DNA of 64,000 bases from Amblyornis subalaris (GCA_018881555.1 JACAXG010000133.1:186001-250000); one strand, 5' to 3'. Numbered from the stretch's first letter, positions 13,853 through 26,234 are shown. A program made the numbers and translations. Notes: generated by a model from the letters alone, not told the origin.

Positions 13853-16164
13853 AGAGGGGAACAGAGAGACGAAGTGATTTGCATAGTTCTGTGTTTTAAT
13901 TACAAAGCAACCTTTGCCTGATGACACAACTATTCTAATTAAGCACCATTATACTACCCTTGGGAACTTTCTGATTAAGCCCCAATTATGTAGAGTATTC
14001 ATGATGATGGTAAAAACCATCACATCTTCTGATTGTTGCAGCGCATGGTAATGATGTAAACATCTCTCTTGGGACCTAAGGATACAAAGAGTTAGACTGT
14101 GCTTTTAGAGACCCAGCAACAATTTCCAAAGCTGAAGATTTCTAAAACATTGAGAAATGTTTTAAGTTACATTCAAGGTAATCTAAGGCTTTTTNAAAAA
14201 TGCTGAAAAAGGGGATATGCAGTCAACAATGGATTTTTGAAGACCTAAACCCCAGTTTTTCTTTCACCTTTCTTAGATGTCAATGGCAGATATCAGTGTT
14301 CTGCAGACACCTGACTTCAGTGTTAGAGTTTATTCATGCACAAGATATTTCTCTTACCAGCAAATTTGTCAGATTTTTGACAGTTTTATATAACTGATCT
14401 GTTGCCACAGAGTTCTTACTTTGAACAACATATATAACAATTCTTAGAGAAAGGCACATGAAGGCATAAATGTTGCATAATGTCTAATATGCTGACTGGA
14501 AATGCTGAAAGTTCCCTGTTGATCTGAATCAGGAAAGAAATGTCTCTATTCTGATTAAGAAAGATGCATTTAGCCAGCAGACACATATTGATGCTGTGAA
14601 AATTTCATTTGAATATAAGCAGCCATTATTTTGAAACAATAAAAAGATCCTTGAAAGTTTCTTTCTTCAAAAAGAGCAATGGGACCATAACAGAAATTCT
14701 GGACAGATGTGAGTGCTCCCTTTTTGTCTTTGTCTATTTAAAAGGTCTGTGGTTGAAGACCTGCCGTGGTGATCTTCTCTACTCCCTTGGACTTTGACAA
14801 ATGTAAAAATAAGCTTGTCAAGATAACATTAAGACTCATTTCTCATGGATATAAACATGCAATAAATTTTAAAGCTAAAGAAAAATTCAAGTGTAATATT
14901 GTCAAAGGAGCAGATAGATAATTTCCCCTTTGTTCAGTTCCCCAATGGAAAATTGAGTTGTTTTCTAAAGCAAAGGAGTCATATAAATTAAAATATGATA
15001 AAGGTCGGAAAGACTAAAAGACCATAATTACAAAAGAACAATTTGCATGAAAAGAAAGTGGGATCAATCCTTAATTCTTAAAACAGTGAAAGAAGCCAGG
15101 CATTAACATATTTTGAAAATAGAGCAGAACTGAATAATAGGTTCTTTAAACTGTCATGACAGAGCTTGCTTTATACTTTATTAATTAACTTCTTCAGTAG
15201 CCCAACATTTATAAGTAAACTGAAAGGCAATCCACATACTTGCCAAAATTATTCCTTTGATCATGAGGGCTTTTTTTTCCTCCAAATCACACCTGTTCAT
15301 TCTAAATAAATATATGAGATGTTCAGCAAGCTGTGTGGACAGCGACATGAGATGAATGTCTTACTCTACTGCTTCTAGTATCCTTGTTTGCTTTACGTAG
15401 ATACGTGTATGTTGAGTGATACATGTGTGTATGCTAAAATGATAGATGATGAAGATATCACCTCCTGATTTCCTCTGTCTGCTGGAAGACCACTGTATGA
15501 TAATGTAGAAGAGGGCAAAGTTAAAGTAAGGATTTTGTTAAAATATAAACCAGTGCCTTAGGAGGTAATGTAATTGTTTTATTTCTGACTTGTAACAGCA
15601 GTCTCTCTGTTCCACTCAAACATTGTAATTTCATTATGCAGGCCTTCAAAGTAGTATTAATACCTCTAAGCGTGGGGGCAAAAAATGTCAAATAAGGAAT
15701 AGAGTTGGAAAGAAGTTGTTTAGTCATTGAAAAATGCAGCTTCAAGGCAAACAAGGAATTAATAGTTATTTTTTGGCTGAAACAAAAACGTCAAATTGTG
15801 TCAAAAAATTTTTCATGAAATGTAAAGTAATTTCAAACTGGGCACTGCTGGGAAAGTCTTTAGCAGGGTGGAAACCTAGCTCAGTCTTCCAAGGACTTGG
15901 CAAAGGAACCAGAATGTTGTGAACTGATACTCAGCCCCAAAGCAGAATGACCAGTGACACTGCATCATGAGAGAAGCACAGACATGGTCCCTACCTCTCA
16001 CTACCGACAGGGAGACTGAACAACAGGGTCAGACACACATACACACATCTTGCTTTGAAACTATTACATGAGTTTACTCATCACTGAAAAATATCTGGGG
16101 ATCTTATGTGTATGTCAGGACTAAAATATTCTTTTTTTCCACTGTCTTTTCAGTTCTTCTTTCT
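13853..16164. other. Unique sequence, no supported gene
   Basis: I see no recognisable gene, RNA or transposon. Open frames are all below 80 codons. The right end is pyrimidine-rich just before the CR1 fragment at 16165. Confidence 0.65.
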
Positions 16165-16240
16165 GAGCCCTGCAGAAAGAGATCTGGGGGTGCTGGTAAG
16201 CAGCAGGCTGAATATGAGCCAGCAACGTGCCCTGGCAGCC
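16165..16240 (+). mobile_element. CR1 reverse-transcriptase ORF fragment joined to a microsatellite
   Basis: The plus-strand translation reads 'AERDLGVLVSSRLNMSQQ' followed by RALAA, matching the conserved A-E-[KR]-D-L-G-V-L-V-[DS]-...-M-S-Q-Q-C-A-L-A-A segment downstream of the reverse-transcriptase core in CR1 ORF2. Homology stops where the (CCCCTT)n array begins at about 16244, in place of the expected A-K-K-A-N continuation. The left boundary near 16165 is approximate. This is one of only two plus-oriented CR1 pieces in the window. It is too short to function. Confidence 0.85.
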
Positions 16241-16243
16241 TTG

Positions 16244-16368
16244 CCTTCCCCTTCCCCTTCCCGTTCCCCTTCCCCTTCCCGTTCCCCTTCCCCTTCCCCT
16301 TCCCCTTCCCCTTCCCCTTCCCCTTCCCCTTCCCCTTCCCCTTCCCCTTCCCCTTTCCCTTCCCTTCT
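16244..16368. repeat. (CCCCTT)n hexanucleotide microsatellite
   Basis: About 20 copies of a pyrimidine-only hexamer. Two copies near the left end are 'cccgtt'; their G bases, at 16263 and 16281, are 18 bp (three units) apart, suggesting that a block of units was duplicated after the first substitution. Because six is divisible by three, every frame stays open and gives S-P or F-P dipeptides on plus and G-E on minus. The open frames at 16106-16405, 16108-16446 and 16150-16521 are artefacts of this. A homopurine/homopyrimidine tract of this length can form triplex DNA. Confidence 0.97.
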
Positions 16369-16613
16369 CTCTGCTATTCTAGGAATATATTGCAAATTAG
16401 ATTGAGAACTATACTGGCACATATGTCCATTTTTTTCCAGGTCTAGCTTTTTTGGGTCCTTAGATACAATCAGAAAACTGAAGCAAATATTTGAAAAGGC
16501 TAAGAATTGCCAGTCTGCCACTTCAAGCTGATTTGTTGCATCTTTTCCACCACACTATGCGAAAAAGTTTCTTTTTTTAAAAAGAAAAATCAGTATTTTC
16601 ATCATCAGTTTGG

Positions 16614-16618
16614 CACTG
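16614..16618. repeat. Left target-site duplication of solo LTR
   Basis: The 5 bp 'cactg' directly precedes the LTR start and is repeated exactly at 18059-18063. Confidence 0.88.
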
Positions 16619-16649
16619 TGTCATGGTTTGACACGGTGTGAAACAATTT

Positions 16650-16657
16650 GATTGGTT
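16650..16657 (+). promoter_or_regulatory. Inverted CCAAT box in LTR
   Basis: 'gattggtt' holds ATTGG, the reverse complement of CCAAT, about 63 bp upstream of the TATA box. This is a usual position for NF-Y binding in LTR promoters. Binding itself is inferred. Confidence 0.55.
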
Positions 16658-16696
16658 AAAAACAAGGACAGTTCTACGAGCCATTTAGTGTTCCTG

Positions 16697-16704
16697 TGAC
16701 GTCT
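16697..16704 (+). promoter_or_regulatory. CRE-like site in LTR
   Basis: 'tgacgtct' matches the cAMP-response element TGACGTCA at seven of eight bases and lies 16 bp upstream of the TATA box. ATF/CREB-family factors are the expected ligands; not shown here. Confidence 0.5.
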
Positions 16705-16719
16705 CTGTGAAAGGAATGT

Positions 16720-16730
16720 TATAAAAAAAA
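16720..16730 (+). promoter_or_regulatory. TATA box of LTR promoter
   Basis: 'tataaaaaaaa' starts 101 bp after the LTR's left end, after the CCAAT and CRE-like sites. A pyrimidine-rich stretch (ctctctcacttcctctctc) begins about 20 bp downstream and would hold the expected initiation site. A single N follows the A-run at 16731. Confidence 0.6.
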
Positions 16731-17948
16731 NCCCCTAGGAAGTGATGCAAGACTCTCTCACTTCCTCTCTCGCTCCCTGACTCCCTGCTAACCACTAGCA
16801 AGGGAGTGGCTCTCCTCCCGGCCCCTGGGCCAGGGCCTCACGGCCCAGGGGGCTGGGGTGGGGCAGCCGTCTTCACTCTACACTGGTCCTGTGCCATTTG
16901 AACTTGAGAGGAGTCTGGTCTATCTCCATCTGGACCAAGGCCAAACAGAGAAGCAACTAAGTTAAGCCGAACCGAGAAAGCTGAGGAAAAACTGGAAGAA
17001 GCTAAGCCGAGCCGAACTATGCAGAGGGAGTCGAGTTGGTGAGATCGAAGAGTGACCTTGTTGTTCTTGATAAGAGTTAATAGCGGCCAAAAAACTTACT
17101 AAAATTTAGATGGCTGCTAGTGCAGAGCATACGGGGGAGAAGGAGCCTCGGAGAAACAAATCCCAGCTGCACTATCTTAGTTGGGAGCATGTAATTGTTA
17201 TAAATACTTTTGTAGACATTTTCTGCAAATATTAACCTCTTCTATAAGCTAGAGAGAAAAGAAAGCAGTCACGTGAAAGACTAAACATAGAGCCAGCAGC
17301 CAAACAGAAGAGAAGGCAAGGAGTGGCAGGAAGTGCCAAGGAAGCCATGTTTACCAGCAAGGAAATTCATATATTTTTCTGTGAGCTGTGCTGTGTGATC
17401 TGAAGTAATACCAAACTAAGTTTCTCTTTAAATTACAATGTTGAGTCATGGGAGAGCGAGAAATTTACAGCCTAAGTTAAGAACATTTTTATGTTGTATG
17501 TAGATGAAGCTTGCAGCCTTTGGAGATTGTAAAGCAGGAGCCTGTTACCTTTAGTACCTTTAGGCTGGAATGACTTACTCTTAAAATGTTTAACCCAAAC
17601 AAACTTTTCTTGTGACCCACAAACTGCAGAGTGTTTGTGGGAGAGAAGATACACCACTGCAAAAACCTGGGCGGGCTGTGGTATTTCTAGCAAGTTTGGA
17701 ACCATGCTGAATACACTTCTTAGGGAACTGTCTTCCGTGGGATAGTTGTCACTACACTACAGAAAGAACTCTCTTTATCCTATGAAGTAGCAATAAGAAC
17801 TCTTAATCATAACATCAGAATTTCATGTTTATGTCTTTAGTGTGATCAGTGAGAAGAATTAGAATGTATGGGAGGAGAATGATATTTGTATATTATGCCT
17901 TAATATTTTCATTATTTTTTATTCTTTCTATTCTTAGTAGAGTTAGGA

Positions 17949-17954
17949 AATAAA
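17949..17954 (+). other. Polyadenylation signal of LTR
   Basis: AATAAA lies 104 bp before the right end of the LTR, the usual region for a retroviral polyadenylation signal. It supports plus orientation. The minus-oriented LTR at 38164-38927 has its AATAAA at a similar distance from its own 3' end. Confidence 0.6.
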
Positions 17955-18058
17955 TCATTTAATCATTATTCAAGTTTGCAACCTGTTTTTGCTGTCTCTT
18001 CTCCTCTAAAAAACTACGCATGGAGATCTGGAGTTTACCTCCAGGTCAAGCCATCACA

Positions 18059-18063
18059 CACTG
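18059..18063. repeat. Right target-site duplication of solo LTR
   Basis: 'cactg', identical to 16614-16618. Confidence 0.88.
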
Positions 18064-21000
18064 GCATCTGCCACCCCAACAGCTATCACTCTTATCTAAC
18101 TGCCCATTTTGGAACAGGAGAGTAAGTTCTGTTAAAGAAAGCTTGCAGAGCGACATTATGAAGTGAGTCTCATATTCCAGTTAATTATTCCAAAGCGATA
18201 GTTTTAAAAACATTTTGCATCAGTCTGTTAATGGCAAAAAAAGAATAGTTTCTTAAACAGTCAGTCTCACACTGATTGATTCTGGCATAAAAGCTAAAGT
18301 TCCACTGATGATTCACGGAAATAATTCTCTTTAAAAAAAATTCTGTTCATAATGAAAATAAGTTGATTTGGATTTTTCCTCCTTCATATCTATAAGTATA
18401 ATCAGGAAAATAAGATTTTCNTTGAAGGAGTAATTAAATATTGTATGATTTGTTGCTTAGTCCAGTTAGGCCTAAAAGTTAGTTCCTTGCCTCTTTGCTA
18501 CTTGTGCCTGTGAACTACTTCCCTGATATATATTATGCAGGACAGTGGCACAGTCTTATACTTTGCTTGGCTGTGGATTCATGCAGTTAGGACAGAAGAA
18601 GTGAAACAAAATTGGGCTGTTTGAATGGACATTGGATGACTATGAATTTAGATGAAAAGGGACAGGTTTGAATGTGTCTTATTTATGCAGAGGCAATATC
18701 TCAGGTTAGCACAAGCTTGTGCTGTGACCAACAGAGAATTAATCATGTAATTTAGGGCCTTTACTTTTGCATATACAAGCCTACAACTGCAAACAACTGC
18801 ATATGAGTACCTTTACACCTGAACATAGGTGTCTTTGTTTGGTGATAGCATGATAGCTTGGGGTAAATTTTTAGTCAGATAACTACCTCCTGAAATCAAA
18901 CAACTGGAAGTATTGTCACTTGAAATTTTTATTGAACTGAGTAATAGTGCAATGCAGACCCAAAAGCTGGTGCTTCATACTCAGGATCAGATTGAAGCCT
19001 CTTACAGAAAAAATGTTGGCATGTGGGAACTCCAGTATTTTAACCCAGCACAGCAAGCTTCAAGTGGCTGTGTATAAGTGTGTATAAATTGTTGGTTTTT
19101 TCCAGCATTAACTTCGGGAGGACAATTGCCCTCAGTACACTGGATGAAGCCCTGCATGTGACAGCCAAGCAAACCGAAGAGCATTCAGGGACTTTTAACA
19201 GCCGCCAGAACCTGAAGGTCTATTCAAATAACTGTGAGATTGGTCCCTGACATGCTTTGGGCTCAGGCCAACTAACACTCTCCCAGACAAAACTGGGCAT
19301 GATTCAGCACTTGTGAGGTCCCAGGAAACATTCTCAAAAGGAAGCTTTGCCAGCCCCGCTTTGGAAACTCTAGTTTACATAAATATAGCTTGTATTATGC
19401 CAGCTGCTCTTTGTGCCCAGAATGTTCCTAGACACGTTTCATGTATTAAGGTAAAGGTAGGGAGTGAAAATTCAGTACATTTGAAAACTGATTTGCAAAA
19501 ATAAAGGAAACAAGAGGAAGAAATAGCAGAAGCTATAACAGCTTCTTTTGCCTCGGGTGATCTGCAGTTTTTTTCCAGACTAGCTGATGCTTGATTGTCC
19601 GGTTGTTTGTTGCCCAGAGCTCAGGTTGAAATTCTTAAAATATTTACCTCCTAGCTTGCCAAGGTTTCCCCCTCTTGTTCTTGACTCCATCATTCACACT
19701 TCTGACCCCTCATGAGGTTGTGTACCTCAAAACCATCAAAAAATTACATCTACCTGAGTGGTACTGTCTTCTAGAACATGTACTTTGTAACCCTGTTCTT
19801 TTTTCAGGATTTTGCTTTTAGGTTATGATGTTGATTGATTGATGTCTATTTGGACTGGTGAGACAGGAGCAGATTTTTATATATGCACAGTGTGTTTACT
19901 TTACTACAACTGATAATGTTGCACNCTCACAAAGAATTAACCTGTGTTTGTTTACCATGGTGTAAAACGGTGCTATTTGCATTGCTGGATTTTCGCTATG
20001 TGTTTTGCCTGGGTTTAGGTAGGATTATTATTATTACTCTTATTTTTGCTATTTTAATGGTTGTTGTTTTTATTGTTATTGTAGGATTACTTTCCTTTTT
20101 ATTGCTAAATTAAGTACCTTTTTGGAAGAATGTGTACTAGTTTTTTGTTCTTTATTGGCATTAGTTGGAGTTCTGAAACTTTTTCTTTGAAACTTGAGTG
20201 GAGAATGCAGGCCACGTTTCTCACTATCTATTGTTTAGGTTGGAAGAGCTGGATTTGAAAATATTTTAAAATGCACATTAACTTTTGTTGTTATAACAGG
20301 GATATGATCACTAAACATGCAGTAGAACTCAATTTGCATGTTTATTAATTGTAGCACTGTGTTACATGAGCCTGAATGTAACAGCCTCTGTTCTGTAATC
20401 CTTTAAGGGCAATATTTCCAGATTTCCTTCAGCACAAACTGTCTCCTAGTCAAGAGATGAAAATACAGCAATCTGTTTCTGCACAGAGGCATTTTCTTTC
20501 ATAAACCACACAATCATATGAGGAATAACTGGGGAAAAAAAAAAAAGAAAAAGATATATTTCCAAATAGAGTACACATTTTACATAAATTGTCTTGGTAA
20601 CTTAAAGACAAAGAAAATAATCCAAATCTGGAGACAAAAAAGAAAAGTAGCATTGTAGCCCTATGTTTACTGCCTACCTGTGCTGACTGTGGAAGTTCAT
20701 GTTACAGAGTCTGTTCTGCAGATCTTCAGTCTGCTTTAGACACACAGAGTTTCACACCCTAGGTGCTGTAGCCTTCTGCTGCATCAAAATATTACCCCTT
20801 TCAAAAATGCAGAAGAGGAACAAAGCAAGTAGAGTACAAATTATATTATTTTGCTTTTTCTGCTTTTAGATAAGATGCTTTTAAAAGATGATGAGTGCCT
20901 CAAATATTTATCAAGGGAAATATCAATGTACTTTTCCACTAAGCCAGAATAAACAGGTTTATTATTTTTACATTATTTACCAGTGTGGAATTCACTTCTG

Positions 21001-23458
21001 TCTCGAGGCTGCTGTAACTTACACACTTAGACTTAATTTCACTGGCAAATTCCNCTTTTAATATCAGGTAAGTTTGGAGTCACCACCCAAAAGTCTGCCT
21101 GGGGNACGTTAATTAAAGTTTTCTGAATCAGTCTGTGCAATTCTAATACTTAGTAACAAAGGGGAATTAAATGTTTTCTTTGGGACTAAAATGATACTGT
21201 GTCTTANTGCTTGTACTTTCCCTGACAGTCAAGAGAAGAACTTCAAATAACTTTCCGTGGCACCATCCACATTCTGGAATGATTTTTCACTTCACACAGC
21301 TTATGAAAACAGAAGCTTTTAAGTGACAGTGCTTTGAGGTTCAAGTCACAGAGCTTCCCCTTTCTTCCATTCTCTGTCTTGCTGTCTTTCCAAAAGTTAA
21401 GGCAACAAAATTTTGAAAAACTGTTTCAATTGATTCAGCCATATTAACTTCTTCTTTATAGGAACCTTGGACTGGGTGGAGGGTCTGCCTGCTTGTATAA
21501 TTCCAATTTCTTTATCCTTGAATAATTTGTAAGATAAATTGCATGATAACATGATCTATCTGACAGTCTAAGTGAATCACGTAGTTAGATATGTATTCTA
21601 CCTGAATGGCCAAAGACACAAAACAATGGGAAGCTGTATGAGAAATACAAACCCTGTGTCTATCCACTGTCTGGGTTATCTGTACCACATAATACTCACA
21701 TCAGAATCAGATCACAACACGATAGTTTCACGTTAAAGTTTTGTCNAAGACATTTAATCTCTGTGAAGGCAGAAGCTCTGAAGCAGGAAGGGGCTAAATC
21801 TATTAAAATCACTACATTAAGAAAACATTCCTGCACTCCAGCCAAAATATTAAATTCTTACCAAAGTTCTAAACACCTTATGAAAATTAATAACATAGGC
21901 AACAATTATATTAAATGATTTCTCCCAAAACACAATTATTCTCTTTCAATATCTCTCTCTCAGTATGATGAGGACCGTGTCACTGACCCAGTGAAAGCTT
22001 TCTGAAGGCTTTAAAACTTTCTCAGACAGAAAAAAAAAAAAAAAAAGGCTTAAGCAAGAAACAGTTTTGTAACAGAAAGAGTTTTGTAACAAGCCCTAAT
22101 TGTCCACAAGTTAAAGTTCTGTGACACTGTGAATGAAAACACTCTTGCAGAATATATGTGTTCCCAGAAACCAACTGAAAGCCAGTCTAGTCTGTGGAAT
22201 ATGGGTATAGTGTATACTATAAATGAAACAGCCATCTGCATTTTGGACCAGCTGTGTTTTCTTCTTGGTTTTCAGATATTGGTCAATAAAAATTATATAT
22301 CAATAAACTAAAGCTGATATTCAAAAGATTCAGCATTACAGTTCACAATGTAAATGAGATATGCTTATTCTCTGTGTCCTGGTTAATTCGGATCAGCCCA
22401 TGCAAGAGAAATACTGGCATGACTTTTACCTCATCTACACACCCATGAATACAGTCCTCAACAATGTACACAGGTTTTTCAGGAAAGATAGGAGAAATAA
22501 TTCCTATTCAGTCATCAGATAAAGCGTGTTACTCTTTCTTGTCTAAAGTGAGTTTCACAGAACTCATTCAAATGCTTTATAAATCCACCAGCTCTTTTGC
22601 TTTCTCTTGATGCACCTTCTGAGTTTCATTTAAGTTAGAGGTGGTAGTGAATCAATTTGGAACAAATCAGGACTGACAAACAAGTAAATTTTTTTTTCAA
22701 CAGTAACTGAAATATATAAAACTCAGTAAAAGTAACAAAGCCTCCCTGCACCAAATAAAAACTTCAGCCAGATCCCTGGAAAGAGAACCCCGCAGACCTA
22801 CACTTAGGAATGGCTTGTGTTCTGACATCACTACTAATTATCCACTGTGTTTCAGAATCACTATTAAAAAGATAGGAAAATTCAGAATCAAAACTTAATT
22901 ATTTTCTTTTATGATGGTTAAAAGTGGACTTAAACATCTCTAACAGTTTCCCAACCGGTCACAATACTAAGAAATGATTTGACTAAATTTGAATAAATTC
23001 TGTGAACTCTATAAGAATTGCCTTGACCCGCTTGTCTACTGTCCCCCTAAAAATAAGGGATGGATGAAAAATGAAAGGAGGTCAGTATACCACCAGCCCG
23101 AAAAGTCAGGTTTTCTGCTCTGTCTGAGAAGTTTCTCTGTTTATGACAACATTATCCAGGTTGTCTGAATAAATTTAGCAAAACCATTATTTCTACTGTT
23201 ATTCAGCAAGCAAGTCCAGAGCTGCCTTTTATTCATCATCTAATTCTTTTAGAAAAACACTTTTAGAAATCTGTTGGCAGTTACCAGCTGAAGGTCCAGC
23301 ACACAAAGGTTTGAAGTATCATGAAGGACAGTAGGGCTATCTGTCGTTGAGTATTTCGTTGAAATAGCTCAGTCTGTATTGTTTAACTGTGAGTACAGAA
23401 CACAGATGAATCAGTCAAGTGATTTCTATGGTTTGAAAATCATCTAGAGAAGAAATAA
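18064..23458. other. Unique sequence, repeat-poor
   Basis: No CR1 or LTR sequence recognised. It contains an exon-shaped interval at 20984-21067 (see findings), a 17-base A-run at 22030-22046 and a low-complexity ATT-rich stretch near 20025-20110. No protein-coding gene is supported. Confidence 0.65.
22030..22046. repeat. A17 homopolymer
   Basis: Seventeen consecutive A. No retrotransposon body precedes it on plus and no duplication was found, so I do not read it as a retroposon tail. Confidence 0.9.
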
Positions 23459-23543
23459 TATAAATATAAATATAAATATAAATATAAATATAAATATAAA
23501 TATAAATATAAATATAAATATAAATATAAATATAAATAAATAT
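23459..23543. repeat. (TATAAA)n hexanucleotide array
   Basis: Thirteen perfect copies of TATAAA (23459-23536) followed by a slightly broken copy. Every unit is itself a consensus TATA-box core. The minus open frame at 23415-23675 is an artefact: the array translates there as alternating Y and I. Highly likely to vary in length between individuals. Confidence 0.97.
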
Positions 23544-26234
23544 AGACCCAGCAACCAGCTTTTCAGTAATTACATGATCTGAGAAATCTTCAAGTCCAAC
23601 TAGCTCACTGTCTTTTCTGCCATATTGCACCTGTGGAAGATAACTACAGACAGGACCACAAAGGCAGTCTTCCAAATAAAGGAATACTTTATTTTCACTG
23701 GTTTACTGAAGGCAGATCATGCCAGAACAAGCATTTATCTGATGGATCTACAATGTTATACTGAACATGAAAGAAAAAAGGAGTAGAGTTGAAATCTGCA
23801 TGACTTTAAAGTACCCTTGCAGCCAGTTCAGAGAAATGTGTGCTTTTAGTCAACTAATATTAGCTGTTTACTTTGGGACAAAAAGAATCATTTTGATGCA
23901 ATTACAGTTTGTTCTATTGCCTGTGAAGGGAACGCAGAGTGCCTTGGTCAGTCTTGCAGCTAAGCTACAAACAGCACAGCAAGATCAAGGATACATTGTT
24001 TAAACGAGCAATATGTGAAATATGATTTTAAGAAATACACATGAAAATTCCACACTTGTCTTAAAGTGTTCCTTTTCAGTCTCTTACTATGGTAGTCAAA
24101 GATATTTTTCTACTAACTTAAGGTGCAAACCACTTAAAGATGATGGAGATTTATTCTGCTTATTCACTCAAAACCCAATATTTTAAAGTTTAAATTTAGA
24201 AATTTTTCATACTTCCATCTTTTCTGTGTTGAATATCAATTGAATTATTTTGTTGCAAAACTGAAAATATTTTGGNGTTATGGTTCAGCACTGAAAAGTC
24301 TATGTTTTTCCATCATATATCATCATCTACTTTGTCAAAATACCATTATTGTATTCCATATTACTGACAAAATTAAGCTTAGCCCTTATCTGAAATGTAG
24401 TCATGATTCCTTAGCCCGGAATAAAGAAAAATTGGCAGATACTTTTGGTGACTGAACAACTGAAAACTGGAAAACATAATAACAGGCCCGTATAAGACAG
24501 TTTGATAAATCATGGTGAAATGTAGATGCTACAAGAACTTGTAATTCCACAAAATAAAAATGAGAAGATTTTGTATTTTATTTAGAGGATTTTGTGTTTA
24601 ATTTAATATTCATTGGGGTTTTTTGCAAAATAAAATACTTCACTTTGCATGTTAATTAGGTTTCTCTAACAAGTAGAGTTTTAACATTAAATCTTTGAAA
24701 TTATGCACATTTTCTCATGTCTCATCTCAGAATTAAATTCTGTATAGCAAATTTTACTTTCATATGCTGTTGAAATGCAAAAGAACCAGTTAAGCTGGAA
24801 ATATTGAATATTTTCTTTGCTGTTTGTTGACAATAAAATATTAATTAATTTTAATGTCATTATAATTATTATTGTCTTGCAAAGGTATGTTTCTCAGCGA
24901 CAATGAGAATTAGTCAAATGATTAATACTTTGTGCTGCTGCCCCTGTTGTTCTTTTTTTTAAAGTAGTTCACATTCCCAGGTGGTTATTAGCTGTTAGGT
25001 GAAGACATGTGCATGAAATACTCTTTTATTCTATAAACCTTCAATACACAGTTTGAGACCTAAAGGAACTTGTGATTAATCACTTACTAATTGGATCATT
25101 CCTTCACTGAAAATAAATTACAAACTACATAAAAGGCACTCACCTCCACCGTTTGTGGGATCCAGATTCCTCTAGAGAAACAGCACACTTTGCAGTAAGA
25201 CAACCATCACAACTACAGCAAAAACGCTGTTCTCTATTCAAATGCAAAATGCACTGAATTGCACCATATTACCTTCCATANTAGTTCTGCTCGCTATCAA
25301 GAAGTAAGAAAAAAAAAAAAGGGAATAAAAGGTGTAGAAACCTTTCTTATCAAGTTTACTAATTAAAACTCTAATTCTCCTTCTGGATTTACACAGCTTC
25401 CACTGGCTCTACTGAAAATGAAATATCCTAGATATATTGGTTAGAATTTAGCCCAAATATACAAATGACTCAATTATCAGGATACTGAGAATGACGTCTA
25501 TAAAAAATGGTTTGATAACATACAAAGATGAGACCTGATCTTGCATATCTGAGCTTTGAATTTGAGAATGAATATTTCCACCAAATTCAGTTTCACAAGT
25601 AATGTAGAAAGAAAGGTTTGGTTATGATACTTCATGTAACTATAAACGTGTGTGGGTTCAAGGTGAGCCAATTCTGAGATAGCACCAAAGACTGTAACAG
25701 ATTAGTTAAGACTACTCTTTCTTCTTGTAAGAAAGTACTTATCTGTATTCCCTTCAATATCTTACTATCTTTCTCTGCTGTAGAAGCAGGTTTGTGGTCT
25801 GTGCATTTAGCCTCCCAATAACTGAGTTCAATGTTGAATTATTTTAATTTTTTTCTAATTAGAGGTAGCTGCCTTACATTAAACCTTGGTGACATCTTAC
25901 TGAACTGCAGAAGAGTGGATTTAATTTGTATTTGCAGTGGGCCACATCTCAAATAATTTCGTATGGTTAAAAATGTAAAAACACTAAATTAATGTGGAAA
26001 TATACAATTATTAATTTTAAAGCACTTACTAGGAAATATATACTCCAGTGGAGAAGCTTACAGCAAAGAGTGTTTCTTCCTTCTTAGTTCACTTGAATTT
26101 TCATAAAAACATGCAAATATTACTTTTGGTTGTTACATAGGTAATAAATTCACAATTAAATAATTGAGTGGAACAATTCACTTGGTGTGCTTAGAAGTTT
26201 CAGATTACACCAGACGTCCACACGAATACACTCA

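Larger units (their letters stand above)
16619..18058 (+). mobile_element. Solo LTR of an endogenous retrovirus, 1,440 bp
   Basis: The element starts TG (tgtcatggtttgac) and ends CA (gtcaagccatcaca). These ends form a 14-bp terminal inverted repeat with two mismatches and are flanked by an identical 5-bp duplication (cactg), so both boundaries are fixed. Plus orientation is inferred from a promoter-like order near the left end (inverted CCAAT, CRE-like site, TATA box) and an AATAAA 104 bp before the right end. No gag, pol or env sequence, primer-binding site or second LTR is present, so this is most simply a solo LTR left by LTR-LTR recombination. A 5-bp duplication fits ERVL-like and some other avian classes; I do not assign a family. 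The element is long for an LTR, and the gap between TATA box and AATAAA would imply an R region over 1 kb. A compact non-autonomous element is the alternative. Confidence 0.88.

Noticed and set aside
16106..16521. Open frames with S-P, F-P and G-E repeats
   Set aside because: They are translations of the (CCCCTT)n array and flanks in three frames.
22030..22046. A17 run as a retroposon tail
   Set aside because: No recognisable retroposon body and no flanking duplication.
25137..25280. Cysteine-rich minus open stretch ending at a 'gtgagtg' donor-like site (plus 'cactcacc')
   Set aside because: No family recognised, competing acceptors, and perfect six-base donor matches are expected dozens of times by chance on both strands of 64 kb.
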